Shown here one piece after another: positions 1-12,233 of a stretch of 64,000 nucleotides of DNA. Every line of letters begins with the position of its first letter. Positions within the stretch are counted from its first letter, which is position 1. The notes beneath the pieces were generated by a model. That model searched no databases. It saw only the letters and a program-made list of their open reading frames with translations, and was not told the origin of the DNA. Source of the stretch: Gonatopus flavifemur (Eukaryota; Arthropoda; Insecta; Hymenoptera; Dryinidae); the NCBI GenBank assembly GCA_018340375.1, contig JAFFJZ010000009.1, positions 12,850,501 to 12,914,500 on the forward strand, read 5' to 3'. Position numbers and translations under genes: made by a program.

Positions 1-1900
1 GGGTGCTGAAATTGCTTCTCGCGTTCCCCTATTTTTGCTAAAACCGGAATGATCTCCTGCTGATCTGCTCTCTATTTTATTTTCTATCCTCCTGTATATA
101 ATTTTTGTCAGTATTTTCGAGGCATGTGAAGTTAAACTAATGTTTTCTGTAGTTCTCACATTTGTCTGCTCCTTGTTTTTTCGGAATCGTGACAATTTTA
201 TTCTTCTGGAAATCTGTCGGTACTTCTCCTTTTTCGTACATATCTCTGGCCAATTGAAACAATGCGTCACGAGTTCTTTCACTGGAGGCTTCGATAAGGG
301 GCGCACTTATGCCATCTATTCCTGGCGCTTTATTATTTCCCAATTCTTTCAAAGCCCTGTCGTATTCTGATTTCAAGATCGAATCTCCCAATTCTTCTTC
401 ATCGACATCTTTCTCCCCCTCCAATGAGCCTATATTATCGCTTACTTTACACAGATCTTCTGAATGATTGATCCATTGTTCTAATTTTTCCACTGTTCTT
501 ATCAATTGTCTCCCTAAAAATTTTTGATTCTCACTGCTTCTAGATTTCATTTGTCCAAAAAATCTCTTGGCAATTCTATATGCCTCATTTATTTTCCCTG
601 AATGTAATCTTACTTCTATAACCTGATATTTCTCTTCTAACCGTTGCTCTTCTGCTTTCCTTGATTCTCTTATATTTCTCTTCTAACCGTTGCTCTTTTG
701 CTTTTCTTGATTCTCTTATATTTCTCTCCTAACCGTTGCTCTTTTGCTTTCTTTGATTCTCTTATTATTCCATTCTTCAGTGACTCGTATGTCTGATGAT
801 CTTGTTCGCTACTCTTATTCTTGTATTTCCTCCTTTCATTAATCAAATCGAGGATTTCTTCCGTTATCCGTGGTTTCTCAGGTTCTATGTTCCCCTTTAT
901 ATTTGTCTCTCTACTTTCCATTTCCAAGTCTTTCTCTTGATGATTCTCCAATTTTTCATCCAACATCACTTTGAATGCCTCGTGTGTTTGTTTTTGTTTG
1001 AGATCCTTCAAATTCCATCTTTTTTGCATGTTCCTATTCTTCTTCAGAGCTTCAAATCTCAGAAAACATTTCATCAGCAACATATTGTGATCACTATCTA
1101 TATCCGCGCTTGGATAAGTTTTACAGCTTTTTACTTGATTTCTAAATCTTTGTTTCACTAATATGTAATCAATTTGGTATCTTGCTGTATATCCTTTTCC
1201 AAGTACAGATTCTTCTTGGATAATTCTTGAATCATGTGTTGATGATAACCATTTTATGACTTCCACAGAATTTGATTGAACGTTGTCCTCATCCATTTCT
1301 TTTTCCTAACGCAAAATCCCGTATCATGTTGCCCTCTTTCCTTTGCCCTACTACCGGATTCCAGTCGCCTATGATCATAAAATTCACTTCTCCCTTTACA
1401 TATTCAATCACTTTTCCTATTCCATCGTACATTCTTTCAATATCTTCCTCTCAGTACGCAGATGTGGGCATGTATACTTGAACTATCATAGTGTCCCCCG
1501 GTTTTGTTATAACTCTTACCATCACTACGCGTTCGCTATGTTGCGAATAATTTTCTATCCTATTTTCTACCCTTTCATGCATCATCATTCCCACTCCTGC
1601 TTGACCATTCTTTGATCCTGTATGAATTATTCTATAATCCCCACTCTAGAAATATCCTTCTTGCGGCCATCTCATTCCACTAATTCCTATCACATCGATA
1701 CCTAATGTATTCATTTCTAATTTCAAATTTTCTCGTTTCCCTGTTTGTCTCAAGGATCTAACATTCCACGCTCCGACTCCAAGAATGTTCTCTTTCTTCC
1801 ATATCTTCTTTGGTTTCCTACCTTGTTTGATGAAGCTCTCGCGAGCAGCCTCCACCCGGAGATCGGGACGGGAGGCTATTTTACCTCCGGAATACTTCAC
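1..1900 (-). pseudogene. Broken LINE endonuclease / reverse transcriptase ORF
   Basis: From 1900 downwards the translation opens with the endonuclease N-terminus (GAWNVRSL, then DVIGISGMRW, 1646-1900). It continues through a GDWNPVVG motif near 1356-1378, where family members have GDFNAxxG, and then the QIDYILV and SDHN motifs (670-1296), which match the catalytic C-terminus of AP endonucleases. A basic linker leads to the RT start, with NNKAPGIDGI and IPKKQG (137-550) and then SLTSHASKIL up to base 1. The pieces lie in different frames: 1900 and 550 share one, 1296 is in another. A stop sits near 1455. The family domain order is known; the loss of function is seen directly. Confidence 0.8.
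641..778. repeat. 46-bp tandem triplication inside the LINE ORF
   Basis: The motif CCGTTGCTCT recurs at 641, 687 and 733 with near-identical sequence between, giving three 46-bp units. Because 46 is not a multiple of three, the two extra units shift the reading frame by two. This matches the frame change between the endonuclease part and the RT part of the LINE. Confidence 0.85.
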
Positions 1901-1954
1901 TCAAGAGAACGCCATCATATTGTTGTCGTTTCTTCTTCAATAAATCAAAATTAA

Positions 1955-2659
1955 AGAATTCTAGATTTGGAAAAAGATTTAATTCCTTCGGGAATATCAA
2001 AAGATGCCAAGGAAGGTAGTTTCCTCTTGCTTTCCCTCCGTTTTCGCCGATGTTCCTGGCGTTGGGATGATTTGGTTTCTCTCAGTTTGTATTCTCCCTC
2101 TAGAGTAGTTCATTCCACCCGAAAAAGAGACCCAAATCTGAGACACTTATCCCCCTCAACACGTATAGGAAGCAAATACTACCAAGGAAAAAGGATATCA
2201 AGGACAGGTATTAAAAATATCCCCCCGGGAGACCCGCGATCATCCCACGGAGAGGATAAATACACTTACTGCCGGATACAAATAAGGACTTCAACCTGAA
2301 ATCAAAAACATCTCTGGATTCGCAACGAATAGCACGACACGATAAATCACACGTGGCACAAGGCTATACCCGCACAAAGACACAATACAACACTAACTAT
2401 GAAGAAAACACGTGGAACGTTGATTCAAAAACGCGCAACACATGAAATGTGACGGCAGGTGAACAAACCCGTCCACCATATTGGTTTCACCAAACGCACT
2501 GCGCATGAGCAAAATAACATGGGACAGGAATCCGTTAGAAAGAGATACACCCATACTAACGTACCTTTGATTCGCAACCTGTAGGCGGCATGCCGTAACT
2601 CACGCTGAAGATTAAACGGAGTGAAGATTATAAAAAATCGCTGGCTGGTGTTCGTCACT
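1955..2659. other. Non-coding stretch upstream of the LINE, unassigned
   Basis: No recognisable protein or repeat partner within the window. It is moderately GC-rich compared with its surroundings and could be the 5' untranslated region of the LINE or the target DNA. The open frames here match nothing I know. Confidence 0.3.
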
Positions 2660-3180
2660 TCACTCCTCCGTGGCTCGCCAAAGCGTCCCGTCCTTAGGTA
2701 ATCATTTGAAGGATTAGAGTCTGTCTAGCTGCAGTCGTGGCTATTACGCGTAGACCGACTTCTATGCAGTTATACTCACAGATAGTCTGGTGGGTTTGTG
2801 AGGGCAAGGTGGGAGGGAGAGTTATACTCTTCTCAAGAGTAGAGATTGATTAGGGGAGGGAGTTCTCCAGTGGCAATGCTCAGCCAATCAAAGGGGTATT
2901 TCCGCAATATATAGAAAGTTCCCCGTTTCTCCGTTAGAGCCTCCTTCTCACGGCTATATCAGTAAGGGCCAACCTCAGAAGACTTGTACCCAATTAGAAG
3001 CCTTGATCCAACCAACCCGGTAGTATACCTAATAGACAGAGTCTTTCACTACGTTTGATTGGTCCCGTCTAGACCCGTGAGGTCCTGTCTGAGTCCTGCC
3101 AGGACCCTATCCTCTCCCGAAGAGCCAGAGGCATACTCAAGGGGGGTTAATTCTGTCTATTAACGATAATTTGATTCATC
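2660..3180 (+). promoter_or_regulatory. GC-richer patch with CCAAT-like and TATA-like boxes
   Basis: The patch is distinctly less AT-rich than its flanks. An inverted CCAAT-type motif (AGCCAATCAAAGG, near 2881) is followed about 25 bases later by a TATA-like CAATATATAGAAAG (near 2905). Together they look like a polymerase II promoter or the U3-R part of a solo LTR. I could not find matching terminal dinucleotides plus a target duplication, so the LTR reading is only a possibility. Confidence 0.3.
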
Positions 3181-4780
3181 AACGCGATAACCATGGTAGT
3201 GAAACGTCACAAGTTCTTGAAATTCCAATTACATTTGAATGAAAATTCAGCGAATGAACTGTTGAAGCGAATGGTCTACGTTAAGACACTTTTCATTTGT
3301 TCGTGTACACAATGAAAACTCCAAGAAGGCAATTTTTTCCGCTTGAAATCATTAGATAGAACCCTAAGCTACAAAGTATTCTCCCAATAATAATCGTTAT
3401 TGTTGAATTTTCTGAATGCCAGAACATGTTATCCGGGCATCGAAAGTGTCTGAACGTAGACCAGAGTAGTATAGGATGAGACAGTGGCGAGTGTTCATTA
3501 AACCCCTTTGTGAAACCCAAAAGTTCGAATTATCATCATTTATTGAACAGATTCAATAGGTGATACATCTCTTGAATAAATTCTTACTCTACGAGTAGAA
3601 TAAACAGGAAATTATGAAGTCATATTAGGTAAAATATCGTAGAAAACAACAAGAACTTTCGTTTGCTGTTGTGATTTATATTTTCATCGTGCAGCAATTC
3701 AATTTCGTGTCGTAATCCAAACAACTGGGATGCTAACAGATTTTTTCTATGCGACTGACTACGTACAAAAATCATGCGTGCACGCCTCACTCAAACTTAT
3801 CTCAAGGTACACGCAATTGGTTGCCCCAAAGTAGACGCATTACATGCACATTGAAGATCAACTTTTCTGCTCCATACACACTGTTAATAATTTTTGCATT
3901 AATTTCACTGTTTTTGCTGAGAGTTTTTTGCAAGTACGTGCATGAATTCAGTTTCATAGAGATTCTGCATTAAATTTAATGTAAACTATAGCATAATCTA
4001 TAGTTTTTCCAAGTTTTTGTACATTAAATTCACTTTAGGATGTGTATGAACCTGATTTCATGTACGTAATGGAAAAAAACTTTCAGATATTTCAAACAGT
4101 GCATAAATAAATTCAATTTTTTTGTTTACGGATCCTTTTCCAGCATAAAATAAGGTAAAAAATGGTGTTCATTTCATTACGGAAATATGAAACTGAAATT
4201 CAATAAATTTACTGAAAATGGAGCTGTTGAATTTCACTTTGGTTAGCGCAAAAGTAACATCAATTTTTAATTCGGAAAATAATGAAGTGTATGACACAAA
4301 AATTGAGTCGGAAATACAATAAGATAATACAATTTGCGAAGAATTTTTTTCAGAATCTTCACATCAACCATTTTTCAATACTTTCCACTGTCTCAAAGCA
4401 GCCCACTCTCCCCTACTATTATGGATAATTTTAATATAGCACAAATTGAAAGTTTGATTACATGTGATTTAATTCTAAATTCAATCACTAGGAATTGGAA
4501 ACTCCATTCACAAATGTGCTTGAAAAATGAATGAAGAATCAAGAAATTTTTAACAGTGAAGTTGAGCTGACGTAACAGAGAGCTTTCATTAGGCAAAGAT
4601 TTGCTTGTGAATTTTTTCGAACTTTAGACATCCCAATTCGTGTCTACAATTCCATATTTGTATCCGCTTCTTCTCTTATATACTTATGTTTTTACATCGC
4701 TACCCGATCAATAATACGCTGATTTCATTATTCTAACAATTGCGTACCAAACTTGTTTTGATTTCTCTCAGAGGACATTT
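3181..4780. other. AT-rich stretch, nothing recognised
   Basis: About 1.6 kb with only short open frames, no clear tandem structure and no inverted partner that I can see elsewhere in the window. Confidence 0.5.
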
Positions 4781-4794
4781 TGCAGACTTTTCGC

Positions 4795-4941
4795 TATGGA
4801 ATTAAACGAAGAAGAAGAATACTACCTCCTCCAGGGCTCTTGTCGTGCTGTGAAAACGTTTTATGAACTGTCAGAAATCAAATATGAGAAATCTCAGAGA
4901 TTCTTTGCGAACTGTGTCGAAACATTGAACGATATCATATG
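4795..4941 (+). other. Possible short exon or small ORF, 48 codons
   Basis: An ATG at 4795 opens a 48-codon acidic frame starting MELNEEEEYYLLQGSC and ending at a stop at 4939-4941. A pyrimidine tract with an AG acceptor lies just upstream (TTTCTCTCAG, near 4771-4780). It sits directly outside the outermost inverted repeat. I recognise no family; the composition (charged, leucine and tyrosine) is protein-like, but chance is not excluded. Confidence 0.15.
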
Positions 4942-4999
4942 AAACCTCAGTGGGATGATCAATAATTCATTTTCAAATGCATTAATTTGTACTCAACAG

Positions 5000-5160
5000 G
5001 CCGTGCCAAGATGAAGAGTGACCGCAAAAATTGCCTCCTTTTTTGGGACCGCGAATTTCAGGTTGAAACGAATTTTTAAAAATATGAAATCGCCATCATT
5101 TGTGAGGGAATACCATTCTCTAGTGAGCATATCAGTGGCTTTGGAGATAGAGTGTGCTGA
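5000..5160 (+). pseudogene. Gene-like fragment in left outer arm, family unknown
   Basis: The plus-strand translation gives KMKSDRKNCLLFWDREFQVE, a stop, then ICEGIPFSSEHISGFGD, ending near 5153. The same peptide is encoded without the stop on the minus strand of the right arm (43782-43967), so the block was coding-like before the arms diverged. I do not recognise the family. It may be part of an element-encoded protein or a captured exon. Confidence 0.35.
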
Positions 5161-5269
5161 AGGACCCTTAGTTCAACAGTTCTAGTTCAATAACGTGAAT
5201 TACCGTGAATGTGGGTATGAGAGTTCTAATTACGCGATTTCAAAGGTGAGTTTTATTATTTTTTCAGTC

Positions 5270-6235
5270 TTCATATAATACCATGAGATGATTCGGTACC
5301 AATTTCATCTTCTAAGAAGATCGGCAGGGGCCGGGTGGAGGGGGGAGGGGAACCAGAAAGGAGGGAAACTAGATTTTCACATACTTGATGGGTTTTTTTT
5401 CTATATTCATTGAGAATCGGTTGAGTGTCCCCCCAAAGATTGTGATTGAAGTACCACATGATGATTCAAAACTCATTTGATGAGGAAACGGGCCCCATAA
5501 GAGGAGAAAGTAGGGGAAATCAGATTTTCACATACCTGATCGTTAATATTTCATTTACCGTCGTCGGAAATCGGTTAAGAATGATTAGATACCCATTGAA
5601 TACTGTGACTGAGATACCAGATATCGATTCTGAACTGATATATTGGGAAAAGGGGTCTTATGAGGGAAGAAAGTAGGAAGATTCAGGTCTTTCCAAACTT
5701 GATCGTTTCTTTCCTACAGTCGTAAAAAATGGATGAAGTATCCAGCGAATATTGCAACTGGAATACCACATCATGACTCAAAACTGATCCGAGGAAAAAT
5801 GGGAGCCTTATGAGGAGGGGAAGTAGGGGGTACCAGATGGTTACATACTCGATCGTTTGTATTTCCCTCACTGTTGTTGAGAATTGGTTGAGTGCCCATC
5901 GAATATTCAAACTGGGGCGCCGTTTGATGATTCAAAACTGATTTGATACTAAGTGGGGCCTTATGAGGGAATAAACTAGGCGAAACCAGGTTTTCACATA
6001 ATTCATCCTTTTTTTTGCACCGCCATCGAGCATGAGTGAAGTATCCAACGGATATTATAGCTGGAGTACCGGATGATGATTCGCAACTGATTTGATGAGG
6101 AAAAGGGCCTTATGAGAGAAGGAAGTCAGGAAAACTAGATCCTTACGTACTCGATCGTTTTTTTGTTCAGTCGTCGCAAATAGGTGAAGTACCCAGTGGA
6201 TACTGTGACAGAAATATCAGGTAAAAATTCAATTT
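5270..6235. repeat. Degenerate ~155-bp tandem repeat, about six units
   Basis: The core 'gggCCTTATGAGgg...AAGTAGG...TCACATACtcGATCGTT' recurs at about 5477, 5635, 5785, 5938 and 6089, a spacing of roughly 150-158 bases, with partial units at either end. The same units occur in inverse orientation at 42760-43600. The short open frames here are shared units, not genes. Confidence 0.75.
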
Positions 6236-6540
6236 CGGACATTTTTTCCACATGCGTGTGCAGGTTTTGTCGTCCCCTTAGTCCTCATATGATATGTCTA
6301 ATGTTTTTGGCATGGGAAATATATTTCGTACAATATACCAGAACAGGGACCGCTCCTAAGGGATTCAATTGGCTATCGCAGATGTCACTGTAAACTCTGA
6401 AGCATTGTTTTTGAACGTTCGTACCTTATGAGAGGACATAAGATAATGTTATAATCATCTTTTTCATACAAACACAATTCAACATCTGTACAAAACAAAC
6501 GGATATTCTCATCAAGTGTACTGACCGAGAAGAAAGGAAC

Positions 6541-7500
6541 TGAGGTGCCGGGAAGGATAACTCGCTCAGCGCTCGGAAAGCATCACAAATTTGATCCAAA
6601 CGATCCCGTCGGAGGTCGAAAAAAGCGTCGGAATTGTGAAAATTGAAAAATACTAGGTCATGAAGCTTGAAAGAACAAGGTCAGTGTTCCTCTACCATTT
6701 TTTCGAAGATGAATAGTTTCAGAGAAAGAAAATAAAAAGTACACATTTCTTCATACCAAAAATCAATGTTTTCCAACATTAAACTCGTTGGATCTCATTC
6801 ATTTTTCGGCCAATCGGAATAAAACTCACAGATTCTGATTTGTGAGACTTCACCGAAGACGACAATGTCGAAAAAATTTGTAAAAATAAATTATAAATTA
6901 ATTAATTTTTTATTCGAAGTAAAAATCACGTGTTTCATGCTTTGCATTAAAAAAGTGTCGGGGGAAGTATGAGCTACGAAAAACCTCCAGAGACAAAGTT
7001 GTTCGCTAAGGTATGCACAAACTGTTTGAAAAGTTCCAAATCGATTGGATTATTAGTTTGCAAAATACATTTATTACATTCATTCATTAGCGGACAACGG
7101 AAATCTATCACGATCATGCGTCTTTTACCGGGTGACTATCAGGACCCGTAGGAAAGATTGTACTCACTCACTTTTTCAACTTGAGATGTTTTTTCGGGTC
7201 GGAGAATTCGAATATCCAACTATTTTCACGAGATTCCATTGCCTTTATCCATGTTTCTGTTATAAAAAATTTGATTGAAGTTACAGAAAGAATAACTCGC
7301 TCAGTGCTTGAAATCACGTAGGAAAGTGATCATATTGGGCGATAAAAACAAGTAGGTGGAACCAAGTAATAAAAAATATACATATTCAGATTCTTGTAAG
7401 TAAAACTTCCGATTTTGACACACATTTCTCAAGATTAAAATAATAAATCAAAACCATTCTCGATCTCAAATCAATAGTTTTGAAAACATACCTCACCGTC
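6541..7500. repeat. Left arm of the foldback
   Basis: The arm shares with 12655-13611 the blocks at 6550-6680, 6860-6990, 7130-7260 and 7260-7500. A 60-codon frame (6969-7151, plus) is also open in the other arm (13003-13185, minus) with about ten changes in 60 residues. Its composition is not informative and I do not call it a gene. Confidence 0.75.
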
Positions 7501-8216
7501 ACATCAGATGTAATATGACAAACGTGATAATAACGTTGGATCCTGCAGTTTGTAAACAAATGAGAATCGAATTGTGTCGGTAGCACTAGTGTAAAAAGAA
7601 TTAAAGAAACATCGTAGGATCAAAATTCTCATGCACTACGAGTATTCTCCTGGTTATATTTCTTACAGTGGTAGGACAAATTCTTTCGATACTTGTTTTC
7701 TTCGGAGTACGTGAAACATAATTTTCGATTAGCATTGATTTGTGATTGAATAAAATTCAACACATTATGCTTTTCACAAAATCTCGTAGTTGGTGATAAT
7801 TGATATAGGGGAAGATGGGACAAGACGGGGTACTTGAGGCATTCGAATTTTTTTTGACCGCTTCAGAAAACCTAGAAAATCGAGATTCATGCCACAGTTG
7901 ACAGTAAACATTTCACTTTGATTTAAAAATAACCTGATGAAATAGAGACGTTCCCTATCATGAATATAGCGATTCTTACAAAGTATTAGAAAAACCACAT
8001 CCTGTCCCATGGGTGGGGCAAGATGGGGTAGGAAGTATTCTGAAGGCAAGGTGAGAAAAGACATATGTGTAAGTGTTTTGAAATGAAATTATGTAATTAT
8101 CGGATTGTACACTTGAGCAAAAACAAATAAAATACGGCAAAAGTAAGTAAAACAAGTGAAATAAGACAAAAGCAAGTAGGTAAAGTAGTAATAATTTCAT
8201 ACCGGTTCGATATATT

Positions 8217-10117
8217 TTATTTGCCATATTCACAAATATGATAAGCCTCGTCGTCTGAATCTTCTTCCCCAGCGCATGAGCAGTGTGCCCATTTTTTGCA
8301 TTTGATGCAGGCAACCCACCCCTCATCAGATTGGGAATAGAAATCCCCGCCATACAGACACGCTGCATCTTCTTCCTCTTCATCCTCTGGAGTGTTGTCT
8401 TTATCTCTTTCCTTTCCTTTCCTTTTTACGATCTCGGGCTTTATATTTAGGTTAACAGTTTTTAGCTTCTTGACATTTTTTTTTTGACTGGCCAAGAAGC
8501 GATTTCTTGGCTACTCTGGTCGACGTTCCTTTTTTTCTTTTATCCTTTGCCAACCCTATCTTCAACCGATTTCTCAAGTTCAAGCTTGTATGGAGAGCTT
8601 GTTACCATAACAGTTTTACCTTTTTTATGGTTTGTTTTTCTAATATTCGTTCGTCCTACATAAGGAAGTGGCATAATTTGCTTAGGAGATACTGCGAAAT
8701 TGCCTTGAGAAGTACTTGGTTGATCAGGAACAGATTCGTTTCCTCGTACTTCATTCGAGACTTCAGGTTCACCTGGACCCCAATGAGAACACCCTGGCTG
8801 GGCATCATTGTGAGTTGGAACATTTTGGAGAGGCACATTCTCTGGTTCTATTTCAAGATCAGTGGTATTTTCTGGTCGATCTGTTGTAGCTGACGCTGCA
8901 AAAGCTCAATCAGGAAAATTGTTCGGATTGAAAGGCCAGATTCCTGTACTTTTGAACACATTCACTGCTGTCATCATAGTCGCAGCTCTCACGAAGGCTT
9001 TTCCCAATATTTCAGCTATTTGTGCCATTGTAACAGCTTTCCCAGGGTTAGACCTCAGCCAGTTAGAAATTTCTTGGTCGTAGTGAACGCTCAAAGACTT
9101 CATAAAGGCAACGTCTAAAGGTTGTAGCCGATGCGTGCAGTGGGGAGGGAAATATAAAATGATAACACCAGTCTCCCTAGCTCGATCGATTATTTTCAGG
9201 GTCTGAACGTGGGTAGAGTGACCATCTAACAATAAAAGGACTGGCTTCTCGACTGTTGCACTCGAGAAATCTATGAACTTTTCGGAACAATTGTCAAAAA
9301 TGTGTTTCTGCATCCATCCAGAGATGTGGCATTCAGCCCACATGCCAGGGAAGGAGTTATTGAGAAGTTCAGGCTTCATTCTTTGCCTAGGGTACACAAG
9401 AAGTGGCGGCACATCAGAAGCACGCATACAGAATTCAACTGACACTGTTCTCCCTCTATTAGCAGAGGACAACGATCCCACTTGTTTTTTCCCTTTAGTA
9501 GCCAGTATTTTCGAAGCGCTTTTTGAAACTGATGAAATTCCACTTCCGTCGCAGTTGAAGATCCTGTCAGCTGTTGATTTATATCAATCATAAAGCTCTC
9601 TTAGTAACAGACAAAACTGTCCTACACTTTCTTTGTTAAAGGCCATAGCCCTAGCAATCGATGTGGCTTCAGGCTTTCTAATCGATAGGGTTGAATTCCA
9701 TTCTAAAAACGCTCTAAACCAGTCTTTTCCTGCCTATTTCTTTAATTCGTTGGAACTATGCCTTCTGTTATTTTTTTCAGTGAGTTGATACGCCAATTTT
9801 CTTGGATCATGGGTGTTGAGGCCAAATAATCGGTTCTCCATTAACTTGATGTAGTTGACTAGCTCCCTCTCTTTCTCATTCGAGAAGATCGGAAATGGTC
9901 CTAGTTTTCGTTTGAATGTACGTTCTGTAGGAGTTCCATTGTAATCTTCTGTTTCAAACTTTCTTACTTCACGTTCCAAGGTTGTCTGAGGCACCTCAAA
10001 CGATTGTGCCGCTCTTTTATAACCCATCCGGTTATTCACCACCTCCAAAACAGCTACCATCCTATCCTCCTCGCTCCATTTCCCTCGATTTGTTCTTCTG
10101 TGGTAATTACGTACCAT
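8217..10117 (-). pseudogene. pogo/Tigger-like transposase with C-terminal zinc finger, broken
   Basis: The minus-strand translation starts MVRNYHRRTNRGKWSEEDRM at 10117 with a psq/CENP-B type helix-turn-helix (GYKRAAQSFEVPQTTLEREV). It ends with a DDE_1 catalytic core: NCDGSG (first Asp), LLLDGHSTH (second Asp) and RLQPLDVAF (third Asp), between about 9560 and 8906. A serine-rich linker (8540-8836) leads to a Cys-rich PHD-like end, CLYGG...CIKCKKWAHCSC...CEYGK (8217-8495). Stops occur near 9730, 9590 and 8905, and the zinc-finger part is in another frame, so the copy is dead. The three catalytic aspartates survive. Function in the family: cut-and-paste transposition at TA. Confidence 0.85.
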
Positions 10118-10151
10118 TCTTTGCGAAAATCAATGAGCGCCTAGTAACAAA

Positions 10152-12233
10152 ATGATGATAATACTACTTATAAGAAAAACACACATTCACATTCAAATTT
10201 CATCCCAGATTCCCTCAAGCTTGTTATACCCCATCTTAAATAAATTTTTTGTGAACGAGCTTAGTTCACACTTCTCTGCTGGCTTTGATCCGGCCTGTCC
10301 TCCACCGCCCATTGTCGACCAAAGTCTCGGCTACAGTGATAACCTTTTCTTTTTCCCTCACTTGACTCCCCATGATCTGCTAGATTTGTATCATTTTTCT
10401 CACTCAAATACTATTCCTCCAGATGGGCTTCCTGGTCGATTCCTTAACCTGATCGCTCCGTCCATTTTTCCATCCCTACTGACCTCATTCAATTCCTCTC
10501 TCATGCTATCTCTCTTTCCTATGGCGTGGAAACGTTCCTTCGTTACACCTATACCTAAAACAAGATCTCCACAAACTCCACGTGATTTTCGCCCTATCTC
10601 CATTCTCTGTGAGTCATCTAAAATACTTGAAAAGATCGTCCATCACTTCTTGTGTGATTTTTTGACCAAGAATTCTCTACTTGACCAATATCAGTGTGGA
10701 TCCATCAAACACCGCTCCACTCAAACTGCTCTTTCAAAATTGACTGATGATGTTCGTGAAGCGATTGATAAGCGCATGATCACTCTTTTGGTGGGGTTCG
10801 ATTTCTCAAGAGCTTTTGATACTGTTAACCACTCTTTGCTTATCCAAAAACTCGCTTCTTTCAATATATCTACCCCCGTGCTGAAGTGGTTTTGGTCCTA
10901 TCTATCTGGTCGCACGCAAGCAGTTAGAAGCTCTAAAGGTTGCTCTGAATGGACTCCAGTTACCTCAGGTGTTCCCCAAGGCTCTCGCCTGGGCCCTCTC
11001 TTATTCGCACTGTATGTTACCGACATAAATTCGATTATTCACCATTGTGAACTCTTTCAATTCGCTGATGACTTTTATATTTATCTGCATACTTCACCTT
11101 TTCTCATAGACGAATGTATCTCGAAATTGAATGACGATATACAGAGAATTGCCAGTTGGTGCTCCACCAACTACCTAATTCTGAACCCCTTGAAAACCAA
11201 TTGCATGATCCTTGGTTCTCCACCTTACGTCAACGATATTTCTCTTCGCTCTATAAATCTTGTCTCTTCGCTTAGATCGCTTGGGATTATTCTGACACCT
11301 TCTCTTAATTGGAATGAGCAAGTAACTTCTGTCTGCGGGGAAGTCTCGTGCGCACTCTACCAATTGCGACCTAATGGCAACGCACTCTCTATCCAGATGA
11401 GAACTAAACTGATTCCAACGCCAGTTATACCCTATTTTGATTATTGTTGCCTAGTTCTCACTGATCTCTCCGAAGGAGACAGTATACGTCTGCAGCGTAA
11501 ACTGAATGCCTGCGTGCGGTTCATTTTCAATCTCAGGAAAGATGTTCACATCTCTCCTTCCTTCACGCGCCTTGGCTGGCTCGAACTTTCTGAACGACGG
11601 AAATTTTTCCTGGGGTCGTAATTGCATCAACTATTTGCTTTCAAGGATCCTCCTTTTCTTCACGATCGTTTTAATTTTGGTACCTCTGATGCAATTCGTT
11701 GCACTAGATTGAATAGGGGGGTCCTTAAAATACCACTGCATCGTACCACCACATATCAAAAATCTTTTTTGATAACAGGTAGTAAACTCTGAAACACGAT
11801 CCCAGATAACATCAAGTGTAGCTCTTCCGCTAACGTCTTCAAAAAGAGGTATTATGACTTCTTGCTCACCTCCACCCTTTCTCACTCATAGACATATACT
11901 CCTTTTCAAGTAGGTTCATCGTGGTTCATCTTACGCTTTTCTTGCGTTCATCTTCATTCTGCGCATTCATAACTATTGTATCTCTATCTTATATCTGTAT
12001 TATCATTTCTCACACCTTTGTAATCTCATCCTCACTCTCATTCTCATTTCATCTTCATTTTTAGGTTCATTCATTGTGCCTTTTTTTGCTTTTCGGGCTG
12101 TGGGTTTAATGCTGTATATATATAAGTATTTTTGTATATAATATCTTTGTTATTGTTTATACTTCTTTCTCGATTGTTCCACAGGATTTTCATCCTAGAA
12201 CATAAATAAACATATCTATCTATCTATCTATCT
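10152..12233 (+). mobile_element. 5'-truncated CR1/Jockey-like LINE nested in the pogo element
   Basis: A reverse transcriptase without the endonuclease is followed by a 3' UTR and a 3' tail of TATC repeats (about 12211-12233). The 5' truncation and short-repeat tail are typical of target-primed insertions in the CR1/Jockey superfamily. The 5' junction lies between about 10150 and 10200, upstream of the transposase start on the opposite strand. The insertion must postdate the pogo element. Confidence 0.8.
10200..11890 (+). pseudogene. LINE reverse transcriptase, 5'-truncated and frameshifted
   Basis: The 489-residue frame carries the RT signature in order: FVTPIPKT..DFRPIS, GFDFSRAFDTVNH (motif A), SGVPQGSRLGPLLF (motif B), FADDFYIY (motif C, with FADD replacing YADD) and SLGIILTPSLNW, ending 11621. 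The C-terminal part continues in another frame up to the stop at about 11890 (NRGVLKIPLHRTTTYQ, then KLWNTIPDNIK), so there is a frameshift near 11610. No endonuclease remains. The protein would copy LINE RNA at the nicked target site; this copy cannot move by itself. Confidence 0.85.

Larger units (their letters stand above)
1..1954 (-). mobile_element. RTE-like non-LTR retrotransposon, 3' part beyond window
   Basis: Read on the minus strand this stretch encodes an AP-type endonuclease followed by the start of a reverse transcriptase, the order found in RTE-like LINEs whose copies are often misnamed 'craniofacial development protein 2'. The element enters the window already inside the RT domain (positions 1-550), so its 3' end is missing here. 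Its 5' boundary near 1954 is a guess from where protein similarity stops. Several frame changes and at least one stop show it is inactive. Confidence 0.8.
5000..6240. repeat. Outermost inverted repeat, left arm (partner 42745-43985)
   Basis: Read in reverse complement, 42745-43985 reproduces this arm. Matched landmarks are the block with ATGAGATGATTCGGTACC (5284) against its inverse at 43676-43693, the G-rich run near 5330-5350 against a C-rich run at 43619-43650, and the exon-like block at 5040-5160 against 43782-43940. The match is imperfect, with many substitutions and small gaps, so this is an old repeat and not an assembly artefact. The arms lie about 36.5 kb apart and enclose almost every other mobile element described here. 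Confidence 0.75.

Noticed and set aside
2660..3180. Solo LTR
   Set aside because: Promoter-like boxes are present, but I found no TG...CA ends with a flanking 4-6 bp duplication and no second copy.
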